From the NCBI RefSeq assembly GCF_011761185.1, contig NZ_JAAOYM010000001.1:3038001-3102000 (forward strand): 64,000 bases of DNA. The letters run 5' to 3'. Under the pieces are notes generated by a model that did not search any database, had not been told where the DNA came from, and saw only the letters and a list, made by a program, of their open reading frames with translations. Position 1 is the stretch's first letter. Every line of letters begins with the position of its first letter. The position numbers and the translations under genes are program-made. Below are positions 55,805 to 64,000 of the stretch, one piece after another. This stretch comes from Saccharomonospora amisosensis. Its GTDB lineage: Bacteria > Actinomycetota > Actinomycetes > Mycobacteriales > Pseudonocardiaceae.

Positions 55805-56998
55805 TCACCCGCGCCGCAACAGCGCGATGCACTCGACGTGGTGGGTCATCGGGAACGCGTCGAAGGCACGCAGCCGGTCCAACCGGTAGCCCCGGGCGGC
55901 GAAGGTCGCGAGGTCTCTGGCCAGCGCGGCGGGATCGCACGCCACGTACACCACACGCTCTGGTCGCGCACCGGACACGGCTTCAACCACCGCCTTGCCC
56001 GCGCCTTTGCGCGGTGGGTCGAGCACGACGACCTCGGGCCTTTCGTGGCGGCGGTTCGATCTGCCGCGCGACTCGCGCAGCACCCGTTCCACGGCGCCGC
56101 GGCGCCAGCGCACCTGTGGCGCCCCGGCGGTGTTCGCCTCGCCGTCGGCGACCGCGCGGCGATCCGCCTCCACCGCCAGCACCCGGCCGCCCACCCCGAC
56201 CTGCTGCGCCAGCACCCCGGCGAACAGCCCGGCTCCCGCGTACAGATCCCATGCCAATCCGTCTCGCGACGCCTCGGCCCACTGGTCCACCACGCTCGCG
56301 AACGTCTCGGCCGCTTCCGGGTGCACCTGCCAGAACCCGTGCGCGGACAGCCGCCAGCGCCGCCCTGCCGCACGCTGTACCGCCACACCGCCCACCCGCT
56401 GTTCGCCCGCCTCGCGCACGTGCACCTGGCCATCGGAGTCGGAGGTGACCTCGATCTCGTTCCCGGGACCCCACCTGCGCGGCAGCACCGCCCGCACCGC
56501 CGCCGTGGTGGTGATGGGGCAGTCGGTCAGCGGGACGATCCGGTGGCTGCGATGGGCGCGCAGCCCCGCCCTGCCATCCTGTGCGGCCACGAACCTCACC
56601 CGGGTGCGCCAGCGCAGCAGGCCACCTGGCAAGGCCTCCACCCGCACGGGCCGCTCGATTCCGGCCAGCCGCCGTAGCTGCTCGGACACCACCGCGGCCT
56701 TGAGGTCGAGTTGCGCGTCGGCCGCGGCATGCTGCCAGTCACAACCGCCGCACAGTCCCGGCCCTGCGACCGGACACGGTGGGGTGACCCGCTGCGGCGA
56801 AGCACTGAGTACCTTGACGGCGTCCGCACGGCAGAACGACTTGCCCGCGTCCTCGGTGACCTCGGCCAGCACGCGCTCACCCGGCAGCGCGTGCCGCATG
56901 AACACCACCCGTCCGTCCACCCGGGACACGCAATGCCCACCGTGTGCCACGGGACCGACCTCGATCTCGAAGGTACGGCCCTGCCAGCTCTCGCTCAC
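55805..56998 (-). CDS. TRAM-domain class I SAM-dependent RNA methyltransferase (RumA/TrmA-like)
   Basis: 397 residues from ATG 56998, overlapping the permease stop by 4 bp. TRAM domain at 1-60, Fe-S-type Cys cluster PGLCGGCDWQHAAADAQ, SAM motif WDLYAGAGLFAG, DPPRKGAGKAVVEAVSG and catalytic Cys in VYVACDPAALARDL. Methylates uridines in tRNA or rRNA. Rv2689c equivalent. Confidence 0.92.
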   Translation of the reverse strand: MSESWQGRTFEIEVGPVAHGGHCVSRVDGRVVFMRHALPGERVLAEVTEDAGKSFCRADAVKVLSASPQRVTPPCPVAGPGLCGGCDWQHAAADAQLDLKAAVVSEQLRRLAGIERPVRVEALPGGLLRWRTRVRFVAAQDGRAGLRAHRSHRIVPLTDCPITTTAAVRAVLPRRWGPGNEIEVTSDSDGQVHVREAGEQRVGGVAVQRAAGRRWRLSAHGFWQVHPEAAETFASVVDQWAEASRDGLAWDLYAGAGLFAGVLAQQVGVGGRVLAVEADRRAVADGEANTAGAPQVRWRRGAVERVLRESRGRSNRRHERPEVVVLDPPRKGAGKAVVEAVSGARPERVVYVACDPAALARDLATFAARGYRLDRLRAFDAFPMTHHVECIALLRRG

Positions 56999-59028
56999 GA
57001 CTTCGGCTCCCTGGTCCGGTCACCGTTGCCCCGTCGCTCGAACAAGCCGCGCCGGACATCACCGGCGACCGGCCTGCTGCGGTCGGCGCGCCGTGACGCA
57101 CGCTTGGACGACTCCAGTTGCCAGGGCACGCTCGTCACCATCACCCGTGACTGGAACAGCAGCCTGCTCTTCAGCCGCAGCGCGCTGTGGTTGTGCAGCA
57201 ACTGCTCCCACCAGCGGCCCACCACGTACTCCGGGATGAAGATGGTGACCACGTTACGGGGCTGGTCGCCCTTGACCCGCTTGACGTAGTCCAGCACCGG
57301 CCTTGTGACCTCTCGGTAGGGCGACTCGACGACCTTCAGCGGGATCGAGAAGCCGTGCTCGTCCCAGGCACGCACGAGCTTTCTGGTCTCGGCGTCGTCC
57401 ACGTTGACGGTGACCGCCTCCAGCACGTCGGGCCTGGTCGCCTTGGCGTAGGACAGCGCCCGCAGCGTGGGCCGGTGCAGCTGAGACACCAGCACGATCG
57501 CGTGGTTGCGTGCGGGGAGTGTGACCTGCTCGCCCTCAATCTCCTTTAGCTCCTCTGCGACCCGGTCGTAGTGCCTGCGGATGCCACCCATCACGAAGTA
57601 GATGACCGCCATGGCCACGATCGAGATCCACGCACCCGCCAGGAACTTGGTCACCAGGATCACCACGAGCACAGCCGAGGTCATCACAAGACCGAAGCCG
57701 TTGGTCAGCTGCGCCCTGCGCATCGCGCGCCGTGCCGCCGGGTCCCGCTCGTCGCGCAGCAGCCGGTTCCAGTGCCGGATCATGCCGCTCTGGCTGAGCA
57801 CGAAGGACACGAAGACACCCACGATGTAGAGCTGGATGAGCTGGGTGACCTCCGCGTTGAAAGCGATCACCAGCACGATGGCGAACCCGGCGAGGAACAG
57901 GATCCCGTTGCTGAACGCCAGCCGGTCGCCCCTGGTGTGCAACTGCCGGGGCAGGAACCTGTCCTGCGCGAGGATCGATCCAAGCACCGGGAAGCCGTTG
58001 AACGCCGTATTGGCGGCCAGGACCAGGACCAACCCGGTGAAGAAGATGACGTACCAGACTCCCGGCTGGAAATCCGTGAACACCGCACCCGCCAGCTGGG
58101 CGACGAGTGTCTTCTGCTCGTAACCCGCAGGGGCATTGACCAGTTGCTCCGCCGGGTTCTCCGCGATAACCGCGCCGGTAAGTCTGGCGAGGAAGAGCAG
58201 GCCGAGGAACATCGCGATCGCCAGCACGCCCATCATCAGCAGCGTGGCAGCCGCGTTGCGCCCCCTGGGTTTGCGGAACGCGGGCACCCCGTTGGCGATC
58301 GCCTCCACACCGGTTAGCGCCGCGCTTCCGGAGGAGAACGCCCGCAGTATCAGGAACGCGAACCCCAACCCGGCCAGGTGCTGCTCCTCCGCGACGAGCT
58401 CCAGGTCCGCGCTTTCGGCCCGCAGCTCGTCACCGAACGCGAACGTGCGCACAAGGCCCCAGACGATCATGCCGAGGATGCCGACCACGAACGCGTAGGA
58501 CGGGATCGCGAAAGCCGTGCCCGACTCGCGCACGCCACGCAGGTTCATCGCGGTCAGCAACAGGATCGCGACCACCGCGAACTGCACCTTGTGGGTGGCG
58601 ACGAACGGAATCGCCGAGCCGATGTTCGCCGCGGCCGAGGCGATCGACACCGCCACCGTCAGGATGTAGTCGACCAGCAGCGCGCTACCCACGATCAGGC
58701 CCCATCGGGGACCGTGGTTGACGGTGGCCACCTCGTAGTCGCCGCCGCCCGAGGTGTAGGCGCGCACGTTCTGCCGGTAGGAGGCCACGACCGCTGCCAT
58801 GACCAACGCCACCACGAGACCGATCCACGGGCTGTAGACGTAGGCCGAAGCCCCGGCGATCGACAGCATGAGCAGGATCTCTTCGGGGGCGTATGCCACG
58901 CTCGACATGGGGTCGGAAGCGAACACCGGCAGCGCGATCCGCTTCGGCAACAGGGTGTGCTGGAGCCTGTCGCTACGAAACGGGCGACCCAGCAACAACC
59001 GCTTGGTCACGGTGGCGAACTTGGACAC
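56995..59028 (-). CDS. APC-family amino acid/potassium-linked permease
   Basis: 677 residues from GTG 59028, the start where conserved sequence (KRLLLGRPFRSDRL) begins. About 12 membrane segments: LPVFASDPMSSVAYAPEEIL at the first helix, ALTGVEAIANGVPAFRKP in the middle; a 180-residue soluble C-terminal domain follows. Its orthologue Rv2690c is divergent from the ceoB/ceoC (trkA) genes exactly as here, suggesting the RCK proteins regulate it in potassium or glutamate homeostasis; inference from position. Confidence 0.88.
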   Translation of the reverse strand: MSKFATVTKRLLLGRPFRSDRLQHTLLPKRIALPVFASDPMSSVAYAPEEILLMLSIAGASAYVYSPWIGLVVALVMAAVVASYRQNVRAYTSGGGDYEVATVNHGPRWGLIVGSALLVDYILTVAVSIASAAANIGSAIPFVATHKVQFAVVAILLLTAMNLRGVRESGTAFAIPSYAFVVGILGMIVWGLVRTFAFGDELRAESADLELVAEEQHLAGLGFAFLILRAFSSGSAALTGVEAIANGVPAFRKPRGRNAAATLLMMGVLAIAMFLGLLFLARLTGAVIAENPAEQLVNAPAGYEQKTLVAQLAGAVFTDFQPGVWYVIFFTGLVLVLAANTAFNGFPVLGSILAQDRFLPRQLHTRGDRLAFSNGILFLAGFAIVLVIAFNAEVTQLIQLYIVGVFVSFVLSQSGMIRHWNRLLRDERDPAARRAMRRAQLTNGFGLVMTSAVLVVILVTKFLAGAWISIVAMAVIYFVMGGIRRHYDRVAEELKEIEGEQVTLPARNHAIVLVSQLHRPTLRALSYAKATRPDVLEAVTVNVDDAETRKLVRAWDEHGFSIPLKVVESPYREVTRPVLDYVKRVKGDQPRNVVTIFIPEYVVGRWWEQLLHNHSALRLKSRLLFQSRVMVTSVPWQLESSKRASRRADRSRPVAGDVRRGLFERRGNGDRTREPKS

Positions 59029-59379
59029 CGCTGGAGCGTAATGGCAGGCGTCGCGATGCCGCCTACAGACACCACCCCGGTCGCGTTCCCACCCGTCGAT
59101 CAACTCAGGCAGGCATCGCGGCAGTTGGGCGTGGCAGCCACGCATCTCGGCGAACAGCGGCGCGCACAGCACCCTCACCGGCCTGCGCCGCATCCCGTTC
59201 CTCGGCAGAACTGGCAGAACTTCTCCAGGCCGCGGCGGGGTTCACTAGGCTGGGAGGCAACGGCGACGGCGGCAGGGGCAAGGGTGTCCGCGGGCGTGCT
59301 GCGGGTAGGTTCTGCGCTGGCGCTCACGGTCGCCACGAGCCGACAGGATGCTGGTGCCCGTACCGACACAGGAGGCAAC

Positions 59380-60045
59380 GTGTACGTGGTGATCATGGGA
59401 TGCGGCCGGGTCGGCGCGTCCCTTGCCGCGGCACTCGAACGGCTCGGCCACGAGGTGGCGGTCATCGACAGGGACCGCGACGCCTTCCGCAGACTCGGTA
59501 GTGACTTCCACGGCAGGCAAGTCGTCGGCATGGGGTTCGACCGCCAGGTGCTCATCGAGGCGGGTATCGAGCGCGCCGGGGCTTTCGCCGCGGTGTCGAG
59601 CGGCGACAACTCCAACATCATCTCCGCGCGGGTGGCCAGGGAGAACTTCGGGGTCGAACACGTCGTCGCCCGTATCTACGACCACAAGCGCGCCGCCGTG
59701 TACGAGCGGCTGGGCATCCCGACCGTCGCCACCGTGCCGTGGACGACCGACCGGTTCCTGCGCACGCTGTTACCCGACGGGGTGGCCACTTCGTGGCGTG
59801 AACCCTCAGGAAGCATGGCACTGCTGCAGTTGCCGCTGCACGAGGACTGGATCGGCCGCAGCGTGCGTGACCTGCAGGGTGCGACCGGGGCGCGAGTCGC
59901 CTTCATCATGCGTTTCGGAACCGGTGTGCTCCCCGAGAGCAAGACCGTGCTGCAGGCTGACGACGTCGTCTACGTCGCGGCCCGCTCCGGCACCGTCAGC
60001 GACGTGACGAGCGTCGCGTCGCGGCCACCCCAGGAGGAGAGCTGA
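59380..60045 (+). CDS. TrkA-like RCK protein, first of pair
   Basis: 221 residues from GTG 59380 with GGAGGCAAC upstream. Rossmann fold VVIMGCGRVGASLAAALERL and VIDRDRDAFRRL bind NAD(H); C-terminal RCK_C part SVRDLQGATGARVAFIMR. Potassium transport regulator (Rv2691/CeoB equivalent). Stop overlaps the next start by one base. Confidence 0.93.
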   Translation: MYVVIMGCGRVGASLAAALERLGHEVAVIDRDRDAFRRLGSDFHGRQVVGMGFDRQVLIEAGIERAGAFAAVSSGDNSNIISARVARENFGVEHVVARIYDHKRAAVYERLGIPTVATVPWTTDRFLRTLLPDGVATSWREPSGSMALLQLPLHEDWIGRSVRDLQGATGARVAFIMRFGTGVLPESKTVLQADDVVYVAARSGTVSDVTSVASRPPQEES

Positions 60046-60701
60046 TGCGGGTCGCGATCGCGGGCGCGGGTGCGGTGGGCCGCTCCATCGCCTCCGAACT
60101 CATCGAAGCGGGGCACACGGTGATGCTGATCGAGCGGCAGGCACGCCAGTTCGTGCCGGAGACGGTGGAGCAGGCCGACTGGGTGCTCGGTGACGCCTGC
60201 GAGGTGTCCACGCTGGAGGAGTCGGGCATCCAGCTGTGCGACGTGGTGATCGCGGCCACCGGTGACGACAAGGTGAACCTGGTCGTGTCGCTGCTGGCCA
60301 AGACCGAGTTCGCGGTGCGAAGGGTCGTCGCCCGCGTCAACAACCCGGCCAACGAGTGGCTGTTCAACGAAAGCTGGGGCGTGGACGTGTCGGTCTCAAC
60401 GCCAAGGATGCTGGCCGCGATGGTCGAGGAGGCGGTGAGCGTCGGCGACCTGGTGCGGCTGATGACCTTCCGGCAGAGCCAGGCCAACCTCGTGGAGCTC
60501 ACCCTGCCCGCAGAGACACCGCTGGCTGGCAAGCCGGTGCGCGACCTGGCATTGCCGAAGAACGCCGCGCTCGTGACGATCCTGCGCGGCGACCGGGTCA
60601 TCGTCCCGCAACCGGACGATCCGGTGGAACCGGGCGACGAACTGCTGTTCGTATCCCCTACCGACGTCGAACCCGACCTTCGCAAGGCGCTCGGCTACTG
60701 A
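60045..60701 (+). CDS. TrkA-like RCK protein, second of pair
   Basis: 218 residues from ATG 60045. VAIAGAGAVGRSIASELIEA and LIERQARQFVPETVEQADWV form the NAD-binding half; PVRDLALPKNAALVTILRGD and DELLFVSPTDVEPDLR the RCK_C half. Rv2692/CeoC equivalent; acts with the first protein as a heteromer. Confidence 0.93.
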   Translation: MRVAIAGAGAVGRSIASELIEAGHTVMLIERQARQFVPETVEQADWVLGDACEVSTLEESGIQLCDVVIAATGDDKVNLVVSLLAKTEFAVRRVVARVNNPANEWLFNESWGVDVSVSTPRMLAAMVEEAVSVGDLVRLMTFRQSQANLVELTLPAETPLAGKPVRDLALPKNAALVTILRGDRVIVPQPDDPVEPGDELLFVSPTDVEPDLRKALGY

Positions 60702-60723
60702 GTAGCCGAGCCGCCGGTCGCCC

Positions 60724-61506
60724 TCACGCGCCCTGCGGTGGCGCCTCGCCGTACTTCATCCGCAGCCGTGCCTCGATCTCGGCGTCGCTCTCCTGCCTCG
60801 GCTGCGACTCCAGCAGCTCCTTCAGCCGCTTGTCCGACCGGCGCACGGCCCACACCACCACGAGCAAGGCGAGGCCGTACAGCGGGTAGCCCATCGCGAT
60901 CTTGGCGAAGGCCAGCCAACCCGTATAATCCTCGTCGTACAGCCACCGTTGCACCACGAACCGCGCGGCGAACACCGCGGCCAGCGCCAGGGTGGCGACG
61001 TCGTAGCCGAACCGGGACGGCTTGTCCTTGCGCCAGGCCATGCCGGTGCCGTTGAGGTAGTTCCACACGACGCCGGCCAGCGGCCACCGCACCAGCACCG
61101 ACACCACCAACGCCGCGCAGTAGACGAGGCTCGCCCAGATGCCGAACAGGAAGAACCCCTTGGCCGATCCGGTGCGGTAAGCGATGAACGCAGCGATCGC
61201 GACCCCGAAGAACCCGGAGATGGCAGGCTGCACCGGCTCCTTGCGTACCACGCGTACCACCGTGATCAGCACGGCACTGCCAAGCGCGCCCCAGATCGCG
61301 GCCTGGAGCCCGATCAGAGCGTTCAGCAGAACGAACACGATCACCGGCAGCGACGAGTAGACCAGGCCCGAAACGCCGCCCATCTGCTCGAGTAACGTCT
61401 GGTCCCGCTCGCGCCCGGCCTGGTCCGGTTCCCGCGGCTGGTCCTGTCGAGGCTGGGCTTCGTCGGTGTTCTCGCCGGTCCGATCGGGTTCACTCACGCG
61501 GGACAA
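60724..61506 (-). CDS. DUF3159 membrane protein
   Basis: 260 residues from the ATG-like start at 61506. Charged N-terminus, then LLEQMGGVSGLVYSSLPVIV and about six membrane segments, with GLFFLFGIWASL-like GFFLFGIWASLVYCAALVVS. Rv2693c equivalent; function unknown. Confidence 0.85.
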   Translation of the reverse strand: MSRVSEPDRTGENTDEAQPRQDQPREPDQAGRERDQTLLEQMGGVSGLVYSSLPVIVFVLLNALIGLQAAIWGALGSAVLITVVRVVRKEPVQPAISGFFGVAIAAFIAYRTGSAKGFFLFGIWASLVYCAALVVSVLVRWPLAGVVWNYLNGTGMAWRKDKPSRFGYDVATLALAAVFAARFVVQRWLYDEDYTGWLAFAKIAMGYPLYGLALLVVVWAVRRSDKRLKELLESQPRQESDAEIEARLRMKYGEAPPQGA

Positions 61507-61513
61507 CTCTCAC

Positions 61514-61891
61514 TCAGGTCGGCTGCAACAGTTCGTAGTAGGGGTTGTAAAGCACCTTCCGGCCATTGCGATCGGCCATCCGGCCCCTCACCTTGATGGT
61601 ACGGCCAGGTTCGATCCCTGGGATGCGGCGCCGACCCAACCACACGAGCGTGACCTCGTCCGTACCGTCGAACAGTTCGGCTTCCAGCGTGGCCGCCTCG
61701 CGGGCGGGGCACAGCTCCACGCTGCGCAGCCGGCCGAGCACGGTCACTTCCTCACCCGATCTGCAGTCGCACGCCCGCTGCGCTCCGCCTGCCTCCGACT
61801 TCTGGGACAGGTCGTCGGCGTCGAGTTCGGCGATGTCACTGGTCAGTTTGCGAACCAACCGGCTGAAATAGCCGCCTTCCTTGGCGGACAT
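61514..61891 (-). CDS. OB-fold nucleic-acid-binding protein
   Basis: 125 residues from ATG 61891. The C-terminal 80 residues form an OB fold: VTVLGRLRSVELCPAR, ELFDGTDEVTLVWLGRRRIP and GRTIKVRGRMADRNGRKVLY. Rv2694c equivalent; 7 bp upstream of the DUF3159 gene. Role unknown. Confidence 0.87.
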   Translation of the reverse strand: MSAKEGGYFSRLVRKLTSDIAELDADDLSQKSEAGGAQRACDCRSGEEVTVLGRLRSVELCPAREAATLEAELFDGTDEVTLVWLGRRRIPGIEPGRTIKVRGRMADRNGRKVLYNPYYELLQPT

Positions 61892-61995
61892 AGGCGCCTG
61901 CTCCTGTGCTCCGGGGCCCCCAACTAATGGCCCGTGCGATCCAAAGCGTAGCTCTGTCGCCGGACAGCGAATCCGAGTTGCGTCAGGATCGCAAC

Positions 61996-62712
61996 GTGAC
62001 GTCCGTTATGCCGCAACTTGCAGCCGTCGTCCTGCCGGGAACCGGCTCCGACGAGGTGTTCGTTCGCTCGGTTTTCGCCCGCCCGCTCGCCGCGCTCGGC
62101 ATCGAGTTGATCGCGCCGCCACCACCGAGGGGCGCCGACGTGGTCGCCGGTTCGGGCCGGCTGCTCGACGAGATCGCGGGCACCGTCGAAGGCCCCCTCC
62201 TGGTCGGCGGCATCTCACTCGGTGCGCACCTGGCCACGGAATGGGCGTTGCGGCGGCAGGATCGCTGCGCGGGGGTGTTGGTGGCGCTACCAGCCTGGAA
62301 CGGTGCCGCCGACGCCGCGCCCGCGGCCGTGGCGGCGAGCGTCTCGGCCGACCTCGTGGCCCGCGAGGGGGTGGCCGCCGCACTCGAGGTTGCCACGGCG
62401 GGCGTAGCACCGTGGCTGGCGGCGGAGCTGACTCGCGCATGGCGGCGGCACGGCAAGGAACTGGCGGCGAGCCTGCGCGCGGCCTCGGTGCACCGGGCTC
62501 CCGAACTCGCGCGGCTGCCGGAACTGAAGGTTCCCGTCGGGATCGCCGCGTGTACCGACGACCCCGTGCACCCGGTGGCCGTCGCGCACGCATGGGCGCA
62601 GGCACTGCCGAAAGCGGTGTTGCGGGAGACCACGCTGGCGGCGGTCGGCGCGGACCGCCAGGTACTCGGGCGCGCCGCCGTGCGGGCGTGGCTGCGCGCG
62701 CGGCGGGCCTGA
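61996..62712 (+). CDS. Alpha/beta-hydrolase fold protein
   Basis: 238 residues from GTG 61996 (AGGA eight bases upstream; frame open to 61906). AAVVLPGTGSDEVFVRSVFA, nucleophile elbow VGGISLGAHLATEWAL with Ser, and Asp in AACTDDPVHPV. Rv2695 equivalent; substrate unknown. Confidence 0.8.
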   Translation: MTSVMPQLAAVVLPGTGSDEVFVRSVFARPLAALGIELIAPPPPRGADVVAGSGRLLDEIAGTVEGPLLVGGISLGAHLATEWALRRQDRCAGVLVALPAWNGAADAAPAAVAASVSADLVAREGVAAALEVATAGVAPWLAAELTRAWRRHGKELAASLRAASVHRAPELARLPELKVPVGIAACTDDPVHPVAVAHAWAQALPKAVLRETTLAAVGADRQVLGRAAVRAWLRARRA

Positions 62713-62750
62713 CGGACCCTGTACGCGGGTGGTGGAGCCGAGTGGAGGCG

Positions 62751-63431
62751 CTACGCCTGGGTTCGCCCCTGCGCCTGCGCCTGCTCGGCGACGTGAGCCG
62801 CGACGGCCTCGGGCAGGGTGATCGCCAGTGGTGTGCGCACGGGCATCGGCGCGTCACCGCGGTCGACGATGGTCGCGCGCACGATGTCACGAAGCACCAT
62901 GGGGGCCTGCGCCGCCTGTGACTGCGGTCCCGCGATCACGCCGCGCAGCATCCACCTGGGGCCGTCGACGCCCACGAACCGCAGCGCCACCTCCCCGACG
63001 ATCGCGGACAGCTCCATGCCCCACTCACCGCGACCCACGCTTACCTGGGCCCCGTCGGAGCGCAACTGCTCGGCCAGTTCGTTGCTGACCTCCCGCCACA
63101 ACCCACCGGATCGCGGTGCGGCGTAGGCGGTGACGGTGACCTGCCCCTGGGGCGTGACGATGTGCACCGCGCGGACGTTCCCGCTGCCGGAGTCCATTTC
63201 CACCTGGACCTGGGAGCCGTCGGGCACGGGAACGCGCACCGAGCCCAGGTCCATCCGGGCGACGCCGTCGTCCGGGGCGTCGGCGAGGTCGAACGGCCCT
63301 TGCTCCGGCGTCGAATCCCCCGCCAAGTCCTCGTAGTTCTGGCCCTCGTACTCGTCGTACTCGGTCTCGGCGTAGTCGACCGGGTCGGCGTCCTCGGCTC
63401 GGTTTCTGCGCCTGCGTCCGAAAATGCCCAC
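62751..63431 (-). CDS. DUF3710 family protein
   Basis: 226 residues from ATG 63431, directly following dut with no gap. Basic start MGIFGRRRRN, acidic stretch, then RMDLGSVRVPVPDGSQVQVE and GPRWMLRGVIAGPQSQA. Rv2696c equivalent; unknown function. Confidence 0.88.
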   Translation of the reverse strand: MGIFGRRRRNRAEDADPVDYAETEYDEYEGQNYEDLAGDSTPEQGPFDLADAPDDGVARMDLGSVRVPVPDGSQVQVEMDSGSGNVRAVHIVTPQGQVTVTAYAAPRSGGLWREVSNELAEQLRSDGAQVSVGRGEWGMELSAIVGEVALRFVGVDGPRWMLRGVIAGPQSQAAQAPMVLRDIVRATIVDRGDAPMPVRTPLAITLPEAVAAHVAEQAQAQGRTQA

Positions 63432-63896
63432 TTAGCTCTCCGTTCCCAGTGCGGAGTGCCCACCGGTCGAACCGTAGCCACCCGCGCCCCGTTCGGTGGC
63501 GTCCAGTTCAGCGACCTCGACGAACTCGGCGTGCTCCACCCGTTGCACCACCAACTGGGCGATCCGGTCCCCCCGCTCGATCACGATCGGCTCCTTCGGA
63601 TCGAGGTTCACCAGGCACACGCGGATCTCCCCTCGATAGCCGGAGTCGATGGTGCCGGGCGCGTTCACAAGCGAAAGTCCCAGTCGCGCACCGAGACCCG
63701 ACCTGGGATGCACGAAGCCCGCGTATCCCTCGGGCAACGCGATCGCCACTCCGGTGCCGACAACCGCGCGCTCTCCCGGGTTGAGCTCCACTGCCGATGT
63801 GGTCACCAAGTCGGCGCCCGCGTCGCCGCGGTGCGCGTAGCAGGGCACCCCCACGTCGGGGTCTAGGCGAGAAACAAGGACCTTCACGCTGGACAC
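63432..63896 (-). CDS. dut: dUTP diphosphatase
   Basis: 154 residues from ATG 63896. Hydrolyses dUTP to dUMP. The five motifs are present: [59 protein letters not shown] and [15 protein letters not shown]. Rv2697c equivalent. Confidence 0.97.
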   Translation of the reverse strand: MSSVKVLVSRLDPDVGVPCYAHRGDAGADLVTTSAVELNPGERAVVGTGVAIALPEGYAGFVHPRSGLGARLGLSLVNAPGTIDSGYRGEIRVCLVNLDPKEPIVIERGDRIAQLVVQRVEHAEFVEVAELDATERGAGGYGSTGGHSALGTES

Positions 63897-63920
63897 GACA
63901 CGCGAGACTACCCTGGCCTC

Positions 63921-64000
63921 GTGAACGCGCGCGCACGCACACGACAGCAGCCGAGCACCCTGTACGTCGAGCGTCTCTACATCCCGTGGTGGGGTTGGCC
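63921..64000 (+). CDS. DUF3093 family membrane protein, start only
   Basis: From GTG 63921 the frame is open to the window edge (26 codons): [14 protein letters not shown] is the N-terminal signature of DUF3093, the Rv2698-type protein that follows dut in mycobacteria. Confidence 0.75.
   Translation, partial: MNARARTRQQPSTLYVERLYIPWWGW

Overview
The window comes from a high-GC actinobacterium. GTG starts, 4-bp stop/start overlaps, F420-type enzymes, a PASTA-less Ser/Thr kinase, HemQ-type haem synthesis and a gene order from zapE/ribD through hemQ-hemY-hemE, dxs, trkA-trkA to dut that follows the Mycobacterium tuberculosis Rv2670c-Rv2698 order (recalled, not searched) point to the order Pseudonocardiales (Amycolatopsis/Pseudonocardia/Prauserella-like). 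The window divides at about 27.5 kb, at a tRNA-Pro gene.

Left part (1-27.5 kb) is accessory and built around one-carbon/alcohol metabolism. It holds two divergent GAF-LytTR regulators (one cut by the window edge, plus a third as a 42-residue fragment near 8.1 kb), a PQQ-dependent dehydrogenase with lanthanide-type active site and no signal peptide, its small cupredoxin-like partner, KatG, an MntP-type exporter, a 24-residue PQQ precursor gene pqqA standing alone at 9.1 kb, rpiB, a LysR/CbbR-like regulator with class I fructose-bisphosphate aldolase, GlpX bisphosphatase and a HAD phosphatase, then pqqE-pqqD-pqqC with an M1 aminopeptidase translationally coupled behind pqqE. In front of pqqC lie the remains of the original pqqA and pqqB: a 24-codon pqqA-like gene that has lost the crosslinked Glu, and a pqqB with both ends present but the middle missing. 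Diverging from these is 3-hexulose-6-phosphate synthase (RuMP formaldehyde fixation), preceded by a strong G-quadruplex motif and followed by an 18-bp hairpin. Together these could oxidise methanol or another alcohol with PQQ, fix formaldehyde and regenerate pentose phosphates; hexulose-phosphate isomerase, RuBisCO and a cytochrome acceptor are not in the window.

The tail of the accessory part (22-27.5 kb) carries a YaaH-type permease, two DUF3592-like membrane genes, and a decayed metal-resistance-like module (frameshifted lspA, ICMT-like methyltransferase, ZIP transporter fragment) ending beside the 3' end of tRNA-Pro(GGG), which looks like an island boundary.

Right part (27.7-64 kb) is core genome: fluoride channels crcB-DUF190-crcB, F420-type enzymes, an S9 peptidase, ornithine aminotransferase, zapE, a RibD-like reductase, a hydrolase-like lipoprotein lacking its nucleophile, an AMP-binding pseudo-enzyme, a Ser/Thr kinase, msrB, the coproporphyrin haem genes hemE-hemY-hemQ, an orphan NarL-type regulator with a structured leader, RNase D, a two-component system, dxs, gluconokinase, an RNA methyltransferase, an APC permease beside two TrkA proteins, and dut.
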